From: Streptomyces sp. NBC_00704
GTDB lineage: Bacteria; Actinomycetota; Actinomycetes; Streptomycetales; Streptomycetaceae
NCBI RefSeq assembly: GCF_036226605.1
Contig: NZ_CP109000.1
Span: 2,600,501 to 2,664,500 of the forward strand
DNA: 64,000 nt
Reading direction: 5' to 3'
In this document: positions 7,026 to 16,386 of the stretch, piece after piece
How the letters are laid out: every line of letters begins with the position of its first letter
Position numbering within the stretch: position 1 is the stretch's first letter
The notes under the pieces: model-generated
The model's database searches: none
What the model saw: the letters and a program-made list of their open reading frames with translations, nothing else
Told to the model about the DNA's origin: nothing
Program-made: the position numbers and the translations under genes

Positions 7026-8350
7026 CGGGCGGCCTCCGTCGGCAGTACGGCACACACCTCGAACCCCTCCCCGTCGCCGTTCCTCGGTCCCGCCCGCAGC
7101 GTGCCGCCCACACTGCGCGCCCTCTCCCGCATGCCGGTGAGCCCGAAGCCGGGCGGACCGGCATCCGCGCCGCCGCTGTCCCCGCTGTCCCCGCCGATCC
7201 CACCGGTTCCGCTGCTCCGGCTGTTCCCGCCGGTCCCGCCGGCTTCCTCGCCGTCGCCGTCGCCGTCGTACTTCACGGCGCCCGTGCCGTCGTCGGTGAC
7301 CGTGATCCGCAGCGCGCCCTCCCGCTCGTCCACCCGTACGGCGATCGCGAGGCCGGCCCGCCCGCCGTGGCGGACCGCGTTCGTCAGCGCCTCCTGCACG
7401 ATCCGGTAGGCGGCCGCGCCCACCGCGGGCGGCACCTTCCCGGCGTTCAGCGACAGTTCGGCGCGCGCCCCCGCCGTCCGGGCGCTCTCCACGAGGTCGG
7501 GCAGTCCGTGCAGGCCGGGCAGCGGCCCGCGCCCGTCGGGGACGCCGTTCTCGCGCAGCACCTCCAGTGTCGTGCGCAGTTCGCCGCGGGCGCTGCGGCA
7601 GGTCTCGGCGATGTCGTCGAGGGCTTTGGCGACGGCCGCGCGGTCGAGGCGGTCGGGGTCGGCGGCCAGCACATGGGCGGCCACGGACGTCTGCACGCCG
7701 ATGAGGGTGATGCTGTGGGCGAGGAGGTCGTGCAGGTCGCGGGCGATGCGCAGGCGTTCCTCGGCGACGCGGCGGCGGGCCTCCTCCTCCCGGGTGCGTT
7801 CGGCGCGTTCGGCGCGTTCGACGATGGCCCCGACGTACTGGCGGTAGTAGCGGACGCTCATGCCGCAGAAGAGGACGGCGACGACCCAGCCGGAGATCCG
7901 CAGGACCTCCGCCGCCCCGCCGGGGTCGGCGAGGCCGCTGACGACGAGGGTCAGTCCGAGGACGGCGCCGCCGGTGAGCAGCGTGCGGCGGGCCGGGCCG
8001 GTCTCCGCGATCGTGTAGAGCGCCACCATGGTCGCGGGGACGGGCGCGGCATGGGCGTTGCCGAGGACGTGGTACGGGACGACGCAGGCGGCCAGCACGA
8101 ACAGGACCGCCACCGGGGAGCGGCGGCGGCGGACGAGGGGCACGTGCGCGGCGAGCAGGAGGGTCCAGCCGAGCGCGTCGGGGCGCGGCCCGTCGACGCC
8201 GGCCAGGGCGAGGGCCACGGCGAGGACGGCGGTCGCCGCGGCCGGCAGTGCGCCGGTACGGGTGGGGCGGGGCGCGGCGCGGGGGTCGCGGTGGATCGCC
8301 CGCATGATCTGCTCGCCCCGGCGGCGGGCGGGTGTGGTGGTTGCCTGCAC
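7022..8350 (-). CDS. Membrane sensor histidine kinase (HisKA_3)
   Basis: Kinase of about 442 residues. The N-terminal 165 residues contain five or six membrane segments with little extracytoplasmic sequence, suggesting intramembrane sensing. The dimerisation helix has RIARDLHDLLAHSIT with phosphoacceptor His207. The ATPase domain has the N box (VQEALTNAVRHGG) and a late G box (GFGLTGMRERARS). Between them is an unusual 40-residue Gly/Ser/Asp-rich insert that replaces the normal short ATP lid. Starts considered are GTG 8350 and ATG 8305; the first is used here with only a weak ribosome site. It is separated from the upstream MMPL gene by a strong terminator and overlaps the regulator gene downstream. 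Confidence 0.9.
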   Translation of the reverse strand: MQATTTPARRRGEQIMRAIHRDPRAAPRPTRTGALPAAATAVLAVALALAGVDGPRPDALGWTLLLAAHVPLVRRRRSPVAVLFVLAACVVPYHVLGNAHAAPVPATMVALYTIAETGPARRTLLTGGAVLGLTLVVSGLADPGGAAEVLRISGWVVAVLFCGMSVRYYRQYVGAIVERAERAERTREEEARRRVAEERLRIARDLHDLLAHSITLIGVQTSVAAHVLAADPDRLDRAAVAKALDDIAETCRSARGELRTTLEVLRENGVPDGRGPLPGLHGLPDLVESARTAGARAELSLNAGKVPPAVGAAAYRIVQEALTNAVRHGGRAGLAIAVRVDEREGALRITVTDDGTGAVKYDGDGDGEEAGGTGGNSRSSGTGGIGGDSGDSGGADAGPPGFGLTGMRERARSVGGTLRAGPRNGDGEGFEVCAVLPTEAAR

Positions 8351-8367
8351 GGCATCATCCTGCGGCA

Positions 8368-8402
8368 CCGGGGCGCCCCTCCGGGAGGGAGGGGCGCCCC
8401 GG
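8368..8402 (-). terminator. Strong hairpin terminator of the MMPL gene
   Basis: Perfect 15-bp inverted repeat: CCGGGGCGCCCCTCC at 8368-8382 and its complement at 8388-8402, with a 5-base loop. It begins 3 bases after the MMPL stop codon and ends 17 bases before the kinase start. There is no T run, as is common in Streptomyces terminators. It should insulate the exporter transcript from the two-component genes. Confidence 0.85.
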
Positions 8403-8405
8403 CCG

Positions 8406-10469
8406 TCAGACGGGCTGGCGCGCACGGTCGCCGGTCTGCGGTCCGGGCTGCGGCGCGCGGGCCAGCGGGCCCGGCCACCACACCCGCCGGCCCAGCGCCA
8501 CGCTCGCGCTGGTCACCAGGTAGGTGCGGACGAGGAAGGTGTCCAGCAGCACGCCCACCGCGATGACGAAGCCCAGTTCGACGAGCTGGACCAGTCCCAT
8601 GTTCGTCAGGACGGCGAAGGTCGCGGCCAGGACGAGACCGGCGGAGGCGATGACCCCGCCGGTCGTGCGCAGCGCGGTCAGCGCGGCGGCGACGGGTTCG
8701 GCGCCGCGCACCGACTCCTCGCGCATCCGGTGCATGAGGAAGATGCCGTAGTCGACGCCGAGGGCCACCAGGAACACGAAGGACAGCAGTCCGAGTCCGG
8801 GGTCCGTGCCCTCGAAGCCGAGGACCGGGCCGAAGACGAGCCCGCCGAGGCCGAGCGCCGCGCCCCACACGGCGACCACGGCGGCGACCAGCATCAGCGG
8901 CGCCACGAGCGAGCGCAGCAGCGCGATCAGGATCAGCAGGACGGAGGCGAGGACGATCGGGACGACGACGAGCCGGTCGCGGGCGTCGGTGTCGGCCAGG
9001 TCGAGCTGCTGGGCGCTGGGGCCGCCGACGTAGGAGCCGGGGAGCCGTTCGCGCAGCGCGCGGACGGTCGCCGTCTCGGCCGCGGACTGCGGCGGCGCGT
9101 CGGCGGTCACCTCGATCTCGGTCCAGCCGGCGCCGGTGCGGCCGGTGCGGGCGTCGGCGACGCCGTGGGTGGCGCGGACCGCGGCGAGGGTGGCGCCGGC
9201 CCGGTCGGCCGGGGTCAGGACGTCGATGGGCTGGGCGGACTGCCGGGGGAAGGCCTCGGCGAGGGTCGCCATGGCGGAGACGGAGTCGGGCCGGTCGACG
9301 AAGGCGTCCTGTTGTCTGAGCGCGCCGGGCAGGTTGAGCGCGCCCAGGGCGAGCGCGCCGAGCAGGACGGCGCCGGCGGTCAGGACGGTCCGCGGCCGGC
9401 GTCCGGCGGAGGCGCCCATCGCGGAGAACAGCGACCGGCGTTGCGCGGGTGTGCTGCCGTGGGCGGGCACCAGCGGCCAGAACACCCGGCGGCCCAGGAG
9501 GACGAGGACGGCGGGCAGCAGCGTCAGCATCGCCGCCAGCGCGCACAGCACCCCGGCCGTGCCCAGCGGTCCCATGCCCCGGCTGGAGTTGAGGTCGGCG
9601 GCGAGCAGGCACAGCAGTCCGGCGGCGACGGTTCCGGAGGAGGCCAGCACGGCGGGTCCGCAGCCGCGCAGCGCGGCCAGCATGGCGTCGAGGGGCCGTT
9701 CGACGCGCCGCAGCTCCTCCCGGTAGCGGGAGACGAGCAGCAGGGCGTAGTCGGTGCCGGCGCCGAAGACGAGGATGGTCATGATGCCCGAGCTCTGTCC
9801 GGACACCGAGGTGCCGAAGGCCTGGTGGAGGCCGTAGGCGACGGCCATGGACAGGAAGTCGGCGACGCCGGCCACGACGAGCGGCACGAGCCACAGCACG
9901 GGGCTGCGGTAGATGAGGATCAGCAGGAGGGCGACGACGGCGACGGTGGTGTAGAGCAGGGGGCCGCCGAGGGACTCGTAGACCTTGCCCGCGTCGGTGG
10001 CCAGCGCCCCGGTGCCGCCCACCTCGACGGTCAGCGCGCCCTCGCCGCGGGCGGTCCGGCGGACGTCGTCGACGAGCGCGTCGCGTTTCGTCTCGTCGGT
10101 TCCGGGCTCGTTGGTGGCGAGGGGGTACATGAGGGTGGCGCCGTCGGCGGAGGGGACGGCGCGCGGGGTCCCGGTGAGGGCGTGGGCGCCGGCGACGCGG
10201 GCGATCTGTGTGCGGGCCGTGGCGCGGTCGGCGGCGGTGAGGCCGCCGTCGCGGTGGTAGACGACCACCAGCTCGGTGCTCTCGCCGCCGGGCAGTTGTT
10301 CCTGGAGTTCGGCTGCCCTGGTCGAGTCGGCGCTCGCCGGCAGGTAGTCGGTGACGCGGTCGTGCTGGACGTCGCCCAGTTTCGCGGCGAACGGCGAGGC
10401 GAGCGCGAGCACGCCCACCCACAGCACGAGCATCAACCAGGGGATGCTCTTCCTTTTCCCGGCCCCCAT
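8406..10469 (-). CDS. MMPL/RND-type membrane exporter
   Basis: Transporter of 687 residues in the MMPL family, which exports lipids, antibiotics or drugs using the proton gradient. It shows the internally repeated layout: one membrane helix, a large extracytoplasmic loop (residues 35-165), a five-helix bundle, then the same again (second loop about 385-510). The motifs GAGTDYALLLVSRYREEL in the first half and ALGVDYGIFLMHRMREES in the second contain the conserved Asp-Tyr pairs of the proton relay. ATG 10469 has GGGAGGG about 8 bases upstream. Its neighbours are a two-component system and a 16-bp palindrome in the upstream region. The substrate cannot be told from the sequence. Confidence 0.93.
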   Translation of the reverse strand: MGAGKRKSIPWLMLVLWVGVLALASPFAAKLGDVQHDRVTDYLPASADSTRAAELQEQLPGGESTELVVVYHRDGGLTAADRATARTQIARVAGAHALTGTPRAVPSADGATLMYPLATNEPGTDETKRDALVDDVRRTARGEGALTVEVGGTGALATDAGKVYESLGGPLLYTTVAVVALLLILIYRSPVLWLVPLVVAGVADFLSMAVAYGLHQAFGTSVSGQSSGIMTILVFGAGTDYALLLVSRYREELRRVERPLDAMLAALRGCGPAVLASSGTVAAGLLCLLAADLNSSRGMGPLGTAGVLCALAAMLTLLPAVLVLLGRRVFWPLVPAHGSTPAQRRSLFSAMGASAGRRPRTVLTAGAVLLGALALGALNLPGALRQQDAFVDRPDSVSAMATLAEAFPRQSAQPIDVLTPADRAGATLAAVRATHGVADARTGRTGAGWTEIEVTADAPPQSAAETATVRALRERLPGSYVGGPSAQQLDLADTDARDRLVVVPIVLASVLLILIALLRSLVAPLMLVAAVVAVWGAALGLGGLVFGPVLGFEGTDPGLGLLSFVFLVALGVDYGIFLMHRMREESVRGAEPVAAALTALRTTGGVIASAGLVLAATFAVLTNMGLVQLVELGFVIAVGVLLDTFLVRTYLVTSASVALGRRVWWPGPLARAPQPGPQTGDRARQPV

Positions 10470-10595
10470 GAGATGGGCCCTCCCTTCGGTTCGGTCGTCC
10501 GGATGCGTTCTCCAGACTTCCGGCGGACGGGGGGCGCTTCGTCGGGCGCGAGGGCGAGTTCGCGGGTACTGCCGGGGGTGACCCGGCGGCCGCGT

Positions 10596-10611
10596 TACTC
10601 CCCGGGGAGTA
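10596..10611. promoter_or_regulatory. 16-bp perfect palindrome upstream of the MMPL gene
   Basis: TACTCCCCGGGGAGTA reads the same on both strands. It lies 126 bases upstream of the exporter ATG and just after the end of the TerB-like gene. With no loop bases it is a poor terminator, so a dimeric-protein operator is more likely. Confidence 0.45.
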
Positions 10612-10656
10612 CGGGGGTGCGGGAGGGGCGGGGCCGGTGCGCGGGGGCGGGCGGGG

Positions 10657-11349
10657 TCAGGAGGGTGTTCCGGCGGCGGCGAGGAGGCGGGTCACGTCGT
10701 CCGCGCAGATCGTCAGGGCCGCGCCCACGGTGGTGAGGGCCTCGCGTTCGGCCGGGGTGTAGGGGCCGTCGGCCAGGGCGATGCGGGCGCCTTGCAGGAG
10801 GATCGATTCGCGGCCGGCCGGGGCGAGGTGGGCGGCGAGCGGGTCGAGGGCCTCGTGCAGCTCTATGGCGAGACCGGGGCCGTAGGAGGGGCCGTAGTTG
10901 CGGCCGGTGTCGGAGGCGAGGGCGTCGACGAGTGCGGAGAGCTGTTCCTCGGTGCAGTCGGTGAAGCCGGCCGCGCGCACCGCGCCCGCGGCGGTCTCCA
11001 GGGAGGTGCGGGAGCAGGCGCCGGCGGAGAGGACCGCGAGGGCGACCGTGTGGACGGCGTCGCGCAGCATCGCCGAGAAGCGCACGGTGGTGGGGTGGTC
11101 GAGGACGTCGGTGCCGAAGTGTCGGCGGCAGGCGGCGCACTCGACGACCGGGCCGGTCCCGCCGCGCGGCACGAGCGGCACGCCGAGGACGGTGAAGCGG
11201 CGCTGTCCGGTCAGCCGCAGGTAGTTGCGGTCGCCGCCGCAGCCCGGGCAGAAGAACTCGCCGTCGCCGACGGGCGTCCACGCGGTGCGGGTGCCCATGA
11301 TGTGGGCAAGCCGGGTGACACGGCCGTCTCGTCCCCGTTCTGGCAGCAC
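10657..11349 (-). CDS. Zinc-ribbon protein with TerB-like helical domain
   Basis: Protein of 230 residues. Residues 30-80 form a zinc ribbon: FFCPGCGGDRNY (Cys34, Cys37) and VECAACRRHFGT (Cys71, Cys74). The rest is helical, with an acidic TerB-like pattern (ILLQGARIALADGPYTPAEREAL) resembling the tellurite-resistance TerB fold. GTG 11349 has GGAGGT 5 bases upstream. The function is unknown; TerB domains are often found with stress or metal-response systems, but there are no other ter genes here. It appears monocistronic, and a dyad-rich region just upstream may be its operator. Confidence 0.75.
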   Translation of the reverse strand: MLPERGRDGRVTRLAHIMGTRTAWTPVGDGEFFCPGCGGDRNYLRLTGQRRFTVLGVPLVPRGGTGPVVECAACRRHFGTDVLDHPTTVRFSAMLRDAVHTVALAVLSAGACSRTSLETAAGAVRAAGFTDCTEEQLSALVDALASDTGRNYGPSYGPGLAIELHEALDPLAAHLAPAGRESILLQGARIALADGPYTPAEREALTTVGAALTICADDVTRLLAAAGTPS

Positions 11350-11367
11350 GTCGCACCTCCGTAACCC

Positions 11368-11398
11368 CGTGGCAACATCGCCACGTCTGCGTGATGTT
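11368..11398. promoter_or_regulatory. Overlapping dyads upstream of the TerB-like gene
   Basis: CGTGGC-AACATC-GCCACG at 11368-11385 is a 6-bp inverted repeat. It overlaps a second dyad: AACATC (11374-11379) and ACG (11383-11385) against CGT...GATGTT (11390-11398). The pair lies 19 to 49 bases upstream of the GTG, where an operator would be expected. No regulator can be named. Confidence 0.35.
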
Positions 11399-11480
11399 AG
11401 CCACAGGGGACAGGTGTAGTCAGCACTCTGGACGAGACCTTTCCGTGACCTCCACCGGACAGTGGCCGAAAACGACGGGG

Positions 11481-11508
11481 CCCCGCTCGCCGGGGTCGGC
11501 GAACGGGG
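11481..11508 (-). terminator. leuA terminator
   Basis: Inverted repeat CCCCGCTCGCC at 11481-11491 pairs with 11498-11508 at 10 of 11 positions around a 6-base loop. On the leuA transcript the hairpin follows the stop codon by 24 bases and is followed by GTCGTTTTCG, giving a short U run. Confidence 0.7.
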
Positions 11509-11532
11509 TCCTCAAACCGCCGGTCAGGATGG

Positions 11533-13557
<2,025 letters not shown>

Positions 13558-13608
13558 TCATGGTTGCCTGTAGTGACAGGTGGGTAACGCAGTGCAAGGG
13601 TGCCGGAC

Positions 13609-14679
13609 ATGACGACTCACGGGGGCTCCGAGCCCGTCTTCTGCACCGTCGTACCGCCGCACCTCCTCGACCGGCTGGCGCGCAACGACGACCCCGCGCT
13701 CTCCGGTCCCGCCCGGCGCACCCTGCTGCGCGACAGCGAGCTGCGCGGCCGCCGCCGGGTGACCACCGAGTTCCGCCTGGCCGCCGCACCGGCCGCGAAG
13801 GCGCCGTCGGACCAGCCGCTGCGGACGATCTACGACTGCGCCCACGGCACCGACCTGCCCGGCGCCAAGGTCCGCTCCGAGGGCCAGGACCCGGGCCGGG
13901 ACGCGACCGTCAACCGCGCCTACTCCGGCCTCGGCGCCACCTTCGACCTCTACCTCAAGGCCTACCGGCGTCACTCCATCGACGACGACGGCCTGCCCCT
14001 GGACGCCAGCGTCCACTACGACGAGGGCTACAACAACGCCTTCTGGAACGGCGAGCAGATGGTGTTCGGCGACGGCGACGGCGAGATCTTCCTCGACTTC
14101 ACCAACTCCGTCGACGTGATCGGGCACGAGCTGACCCACGGCGTCACCCAGTACACGGCGAACCTGACCTACTACGGCCAGCCGGGCGCGCTCAACGAGT
14201 CGATGTCCGACGTGTTCGGCTCGCTCATCAAGCAGTACTCGCTCGGCCAGACGGCCGCGGAGGCGGACTGGCTGATCGGCGCGGGCCTGCTCGCCCCGGA
14301 CGTCACCGGCTCCGCCCTGCGCTCGATGAAGGCGCCGGGAACCGCCTACGACGACGACGTCCTCGGCAAGGACCCGCAGCCCGCGACGATGGACGGCTAC
14401 GTCCGCACCGGGCGCGACAACGGCGGCGTCCACATCAACTCCGGCATCCCCAACCACGCGTTCTACCTCGTCGCCACCGCCCTGGGCGGTCACGCCTGGG
14501 AGAAGGCGGGCCAGATCTGGTACGACGTGCTGACCGGCGGCGAACTCGGGGAGAGGGCCCTCTTCAACGACTTCGCGGGGCTCACCGTCAAGGCCGCGCG
14601 CGAACGGTTCGGCGACGGCGGCGACGAGTCCCAGGCCGTCAAGAAGGCCTGGGAACAGGTCGGGGTGCGGATCCTGTAG
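13609..14679 (+). CDS. Protealysin-like M4 zinc metalloprotease
   Basis: Thermolysin-family protease of 356 residues. HELTH at 173-177 supplies the zinc histidines and catalytic Glu174; NESMSD supplies the third ligand Glu197; GGVHINSGIPNHAFY carries the catalytic His region. There is no signal peptide. The first 50 residues (CTVVPPHLLDRLARND) resemble the short propeptide of protealysin-type members, which lack a signal sequence. ATG 13609 is preceded by AAGGG, better than an in-frame GTG at 13600. A small inhibitor-like gene follows after 21 bases. Confidence 0.92.
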   Translation: MTTHGGSEPVFCTVVPPHLLDRLARNDDPALSGPARRTLLRDSELRGRRRVTTEFRLAAAPAAKAPSDQPLRTIYDCAHGTDLPGAKVRSEGQDPGRDATVNRAYSGLGATFDLYLKAYRRHSIDDDGLPLDASVHYDEGYNNAFWNGEQMVFGDGDGEIFLDFTNSVDVIGHELTHGVTQYTANLTYYGQPGALNESMSDVFGSLIKQYSLGQTAAEADWLIGAGLLAPDVTGSALRSMKAPGTAYDDDVLGKDPQPATMDGYVRTGRDNGGVHINSGIPNHAFYLVATALGGHAWEKAGQIWYDVLTGGELGERALFNDFAGLTVKAARERFGDGGDESQAVKKAWEQVGVRIL

Positions 14680-14700
14680 TTCCGTACTACACAGGGACCC

Positions 14701-14967
14701 ATGCGTATTCAGGTGAGGCGCACGGGCGGGTTCGCGGGCATCGAGCGCAGGGCCGAGGTGGACACGGCGGGGCGGCCCGACGCCGGCGAATGGCACGCCC
14801 TGGCCGAGCAGGCGGTGGCCGGCGGCCGGGGCGCGCCCCCGGCCGTGGTTCCGGACGGCTTCAGCTACGAGATCACCGTGGACGGCGAGCGGGTCTACGC
14901 GGCCGACCCCCGGCTCACCGCGGAGCAGCGCACGCTGATCTCGCGGGTGCTGCGGGAAGGGGCGTGA
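14701..14967 (+). CDS. Emfourin-like M4 protease inhibitor
   Basis: Small 88-residue protein starting MRIQVRRTGGFAGIERRAEV and containing VPDGFSYEITVDGERVYAAD, then a short C-terminal helix. The size, the RTGGFAGI start and the position right after a protealysin-like gene match emfourins, slow tight-binding inhibitors of protealysin-type M4 proteases. It probably keeps the protease inactive inside the cell. Cotranscription is likely (21-base gap), and a terminator-like hairpin follows. The family assignment rests on pattern recognition and context. Confidence 0.8.
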   Translation: MRIQVRRTGGFAGIERRAEVDTAGRPDAGEWHALAEQAVAGGRGAPPAVVPDGFSYEITVDGERVYAADPRLTAEQRTLISRVLREGA

Positions 14968-14979
14968 GCGGTTGCCGGC

Positions 14980-14999
14980 GGGCGCGGGAACGCCCTTTT
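14980..14999 (+). terminator. Short hairpin with T run after the inhibitor gene
   Basis: GGGCG (14980-14984), a 6-base loop, CGCCC (14991-14995) and TTTT. The stem is short but is placed 12 bases after the stop codon and just before the next promoter. Confidence 0.5.
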
Positions 15000-15011
15000 C
15001 ACGCCGGGGCG

Positions 15012-15041
15012 TTGACTTCCTTACCCGGCGGTAAGGATGAT
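15012..15041 (+). promoter_or_regulatory. Predicted promoter with 18-bp operator palindrome
   Basis: TTGACT (15012-15017) and GATGAT (15036-15041) are 18 bases apart, and transcription would begin close to the ATG at 15049. The spacer holds the inverted repeat CCTTACC-CGGC-GGTAAGG (15019-15036), where a bound repressor would block polymerase. This suits sugar-induced control of the beta-glucosidase/transporter operon. No regulator gene is adjacent. Confidence 0.5.
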
Positions 15042-15048
15042 CCCGCCC

Positions 15049-16386
15049 ATGGCGAACGATCCGCGTGCCGCGGCCCACCCGATCCCCCCGTTCCCGGCGG
15101 ACTTCCTCTGGGGCGTGTCCACCTCCGCCCACCAGATCGAGGGCGCGGCCGACGCCCGCGAGCCGTCCGTCTGGGACGCCTTCACCGCCGAGCCGGGCCG
15201 GGTCAAGGACGGCTCCACGGCCGCGGTGGCCTGCGACCACTGCCACCGGTACCCGCAGGACGTGGCGCTCCTGTCGGGGCTCGGCGTGGACGCGTACCGC
15301 TTCTCCGTCTCCTGGCCGAGGGTGAACTCCCCCGGCGGAGCGGACTTCTACGACCGTCTCGTCGACGAACTGCTCGCCGCCGGCGTCCGGCCGGTCCCCA
15401 CCCTGTTCCACTGGGACCTGCCGGCGAACCTGGACTGGCTGGAACGCGACACCGCGTACCGGTTCGCGGAGTACGTCTCGACGGTCGTGGGCCGCCTGGG
15501 CGACCGCGTCACGAAGTGGATCACCCTCAACGAGCCCGCCGAGCACACCCTGCTCGGCCACGCGCTCGGCACCCACGCCCCCGGCAAGCGGCTGCTCTTC
15601 GACGCGCTGCCGGTCGCCCACCACCAGCTCCTCGCCCACGGCCTGGCCGTGCAGGCGCTGCGCGCGGCCGGCGCCGGCGACATCGGCATCGCCAACTCCC
15701 ACGGCCCGACCTGGCCCGCGTCTCAGGAGCCGGCCGACCTGGAGGCGGCGGCGTTCTACGACGTCCTGCTCAACCGCCTGTTCGCCGAGCCGCTGCTGCT
15801 GGGCGAGTACCCGGAGGGACTCGGCGAGCTGATGCCGGGCGACGTGGCGGCCGACCTGAAGGTGATCTCCGAGCCGCTCGACTGGTACGGGATCAACTAC
15901 TACGCGCCCACCCGGGTCGGCGCGCCGCAGGGCACCGAGATCGAGTTCGGCGGGATCACCATGCCGGCCGAACTGCCCTTCTCCGTGCGGGAGATCGAGG
16001 GCGTGCCGGTGACGGACTTCGGCTGGCCGGTGGTCCCCGAGGGCCTCACCGAGCTGCTGACGACCTTCAGGGACCGCTACGGCGACCGCCTGCCGCCCGT
16101 CGTCATCACCGAGAACGGCTGCTCCTACGAGGGCCTCGACGACCAGGCCCGCATCGACTACCTGGACGGCCACGTCCGCGCCCTGCACCGGGCGCTGGAG
16201 GCGGGCGTCGACGTGCGCGGCTACTTCGTGTGGTCGCTGCTGGACAACTTCGAGTGGGCGGAGGGGTACGCGCGCCGCTTCGGCCTGGTCCACGTCGACT
16301 TCGCGACGCAGCAGCGGACCCCGAAGGCGTCGTACGCGTGGCTGCGGGACATGCTGCGCGCGCAGCGCGCGCGGACTCTGGGATGA
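15049..16386 (+). CDS. GH1 family beta-glucosidase
   Basis: Retaining beta-glycosidase of 445 residues that releases glucose or a related sugar from beta-linked oligosaccharides. The start FPADFLWGVSTSAHQIEGA is the family opening signature. TLNEP carries the acid/base Glu162 and VVITENG the nucleophile Glu355; WSLLDNFEWAEGYARRFGL near the C-terminus forms the aglycone/glycone pocket. There is no signal peptide, so it acts on imported sugars. Its stop overlaps the start of the MFS gene (ATGA), so transporter and hydrolase are coupled. ATG 15049 is chosen over ATG 15037, which sits too close to the AAGGA. Confidence 0.95.
   Translation: MANDPRAAAHPIPPFPADFLWGVSTSAHQIEGAADAREPSVWDAFTAEPGRVKDGSTAAVACDHCHRYPQDVALLSGLGVDAYRFSVSWPRVNSPGGADFYDRLVDELLAAGVRPVPTLFHWDLPANLDWLERDTAYRFAEYVSTVVGRLGDRVTKWITLNEPAEHTLLGHALGTHAPGKRLLFDALPVAHHQLLAHGLAVQALRAAGAGDIGIANSHGPTWPASQEPADLEAAAFYDVLLNRLFAEPLLLGEYPEGLGELMPGDVAADLKVISEPLDWYGINYYAPTRVGAPQGTEIEFGGITMPAELPFSVREIEGVPVTDFGWPVVPEGLTELLTTFRDRYGDRLPPVVITENGCSYEGLDDQARIDYLDGHVRALHRALEAGVDVRGYFVWSLLDNFEWAEGYARRFGLVHVDFATQQRTPKASYAWLRDMLRAQRARTLG

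Noticed and set aside
8028..10736. Plus-strand open frame of 902 codons opposite the MMPL gene
   Set aside because: Antisense of an MMPL transporter with recognisable helices and motifs.
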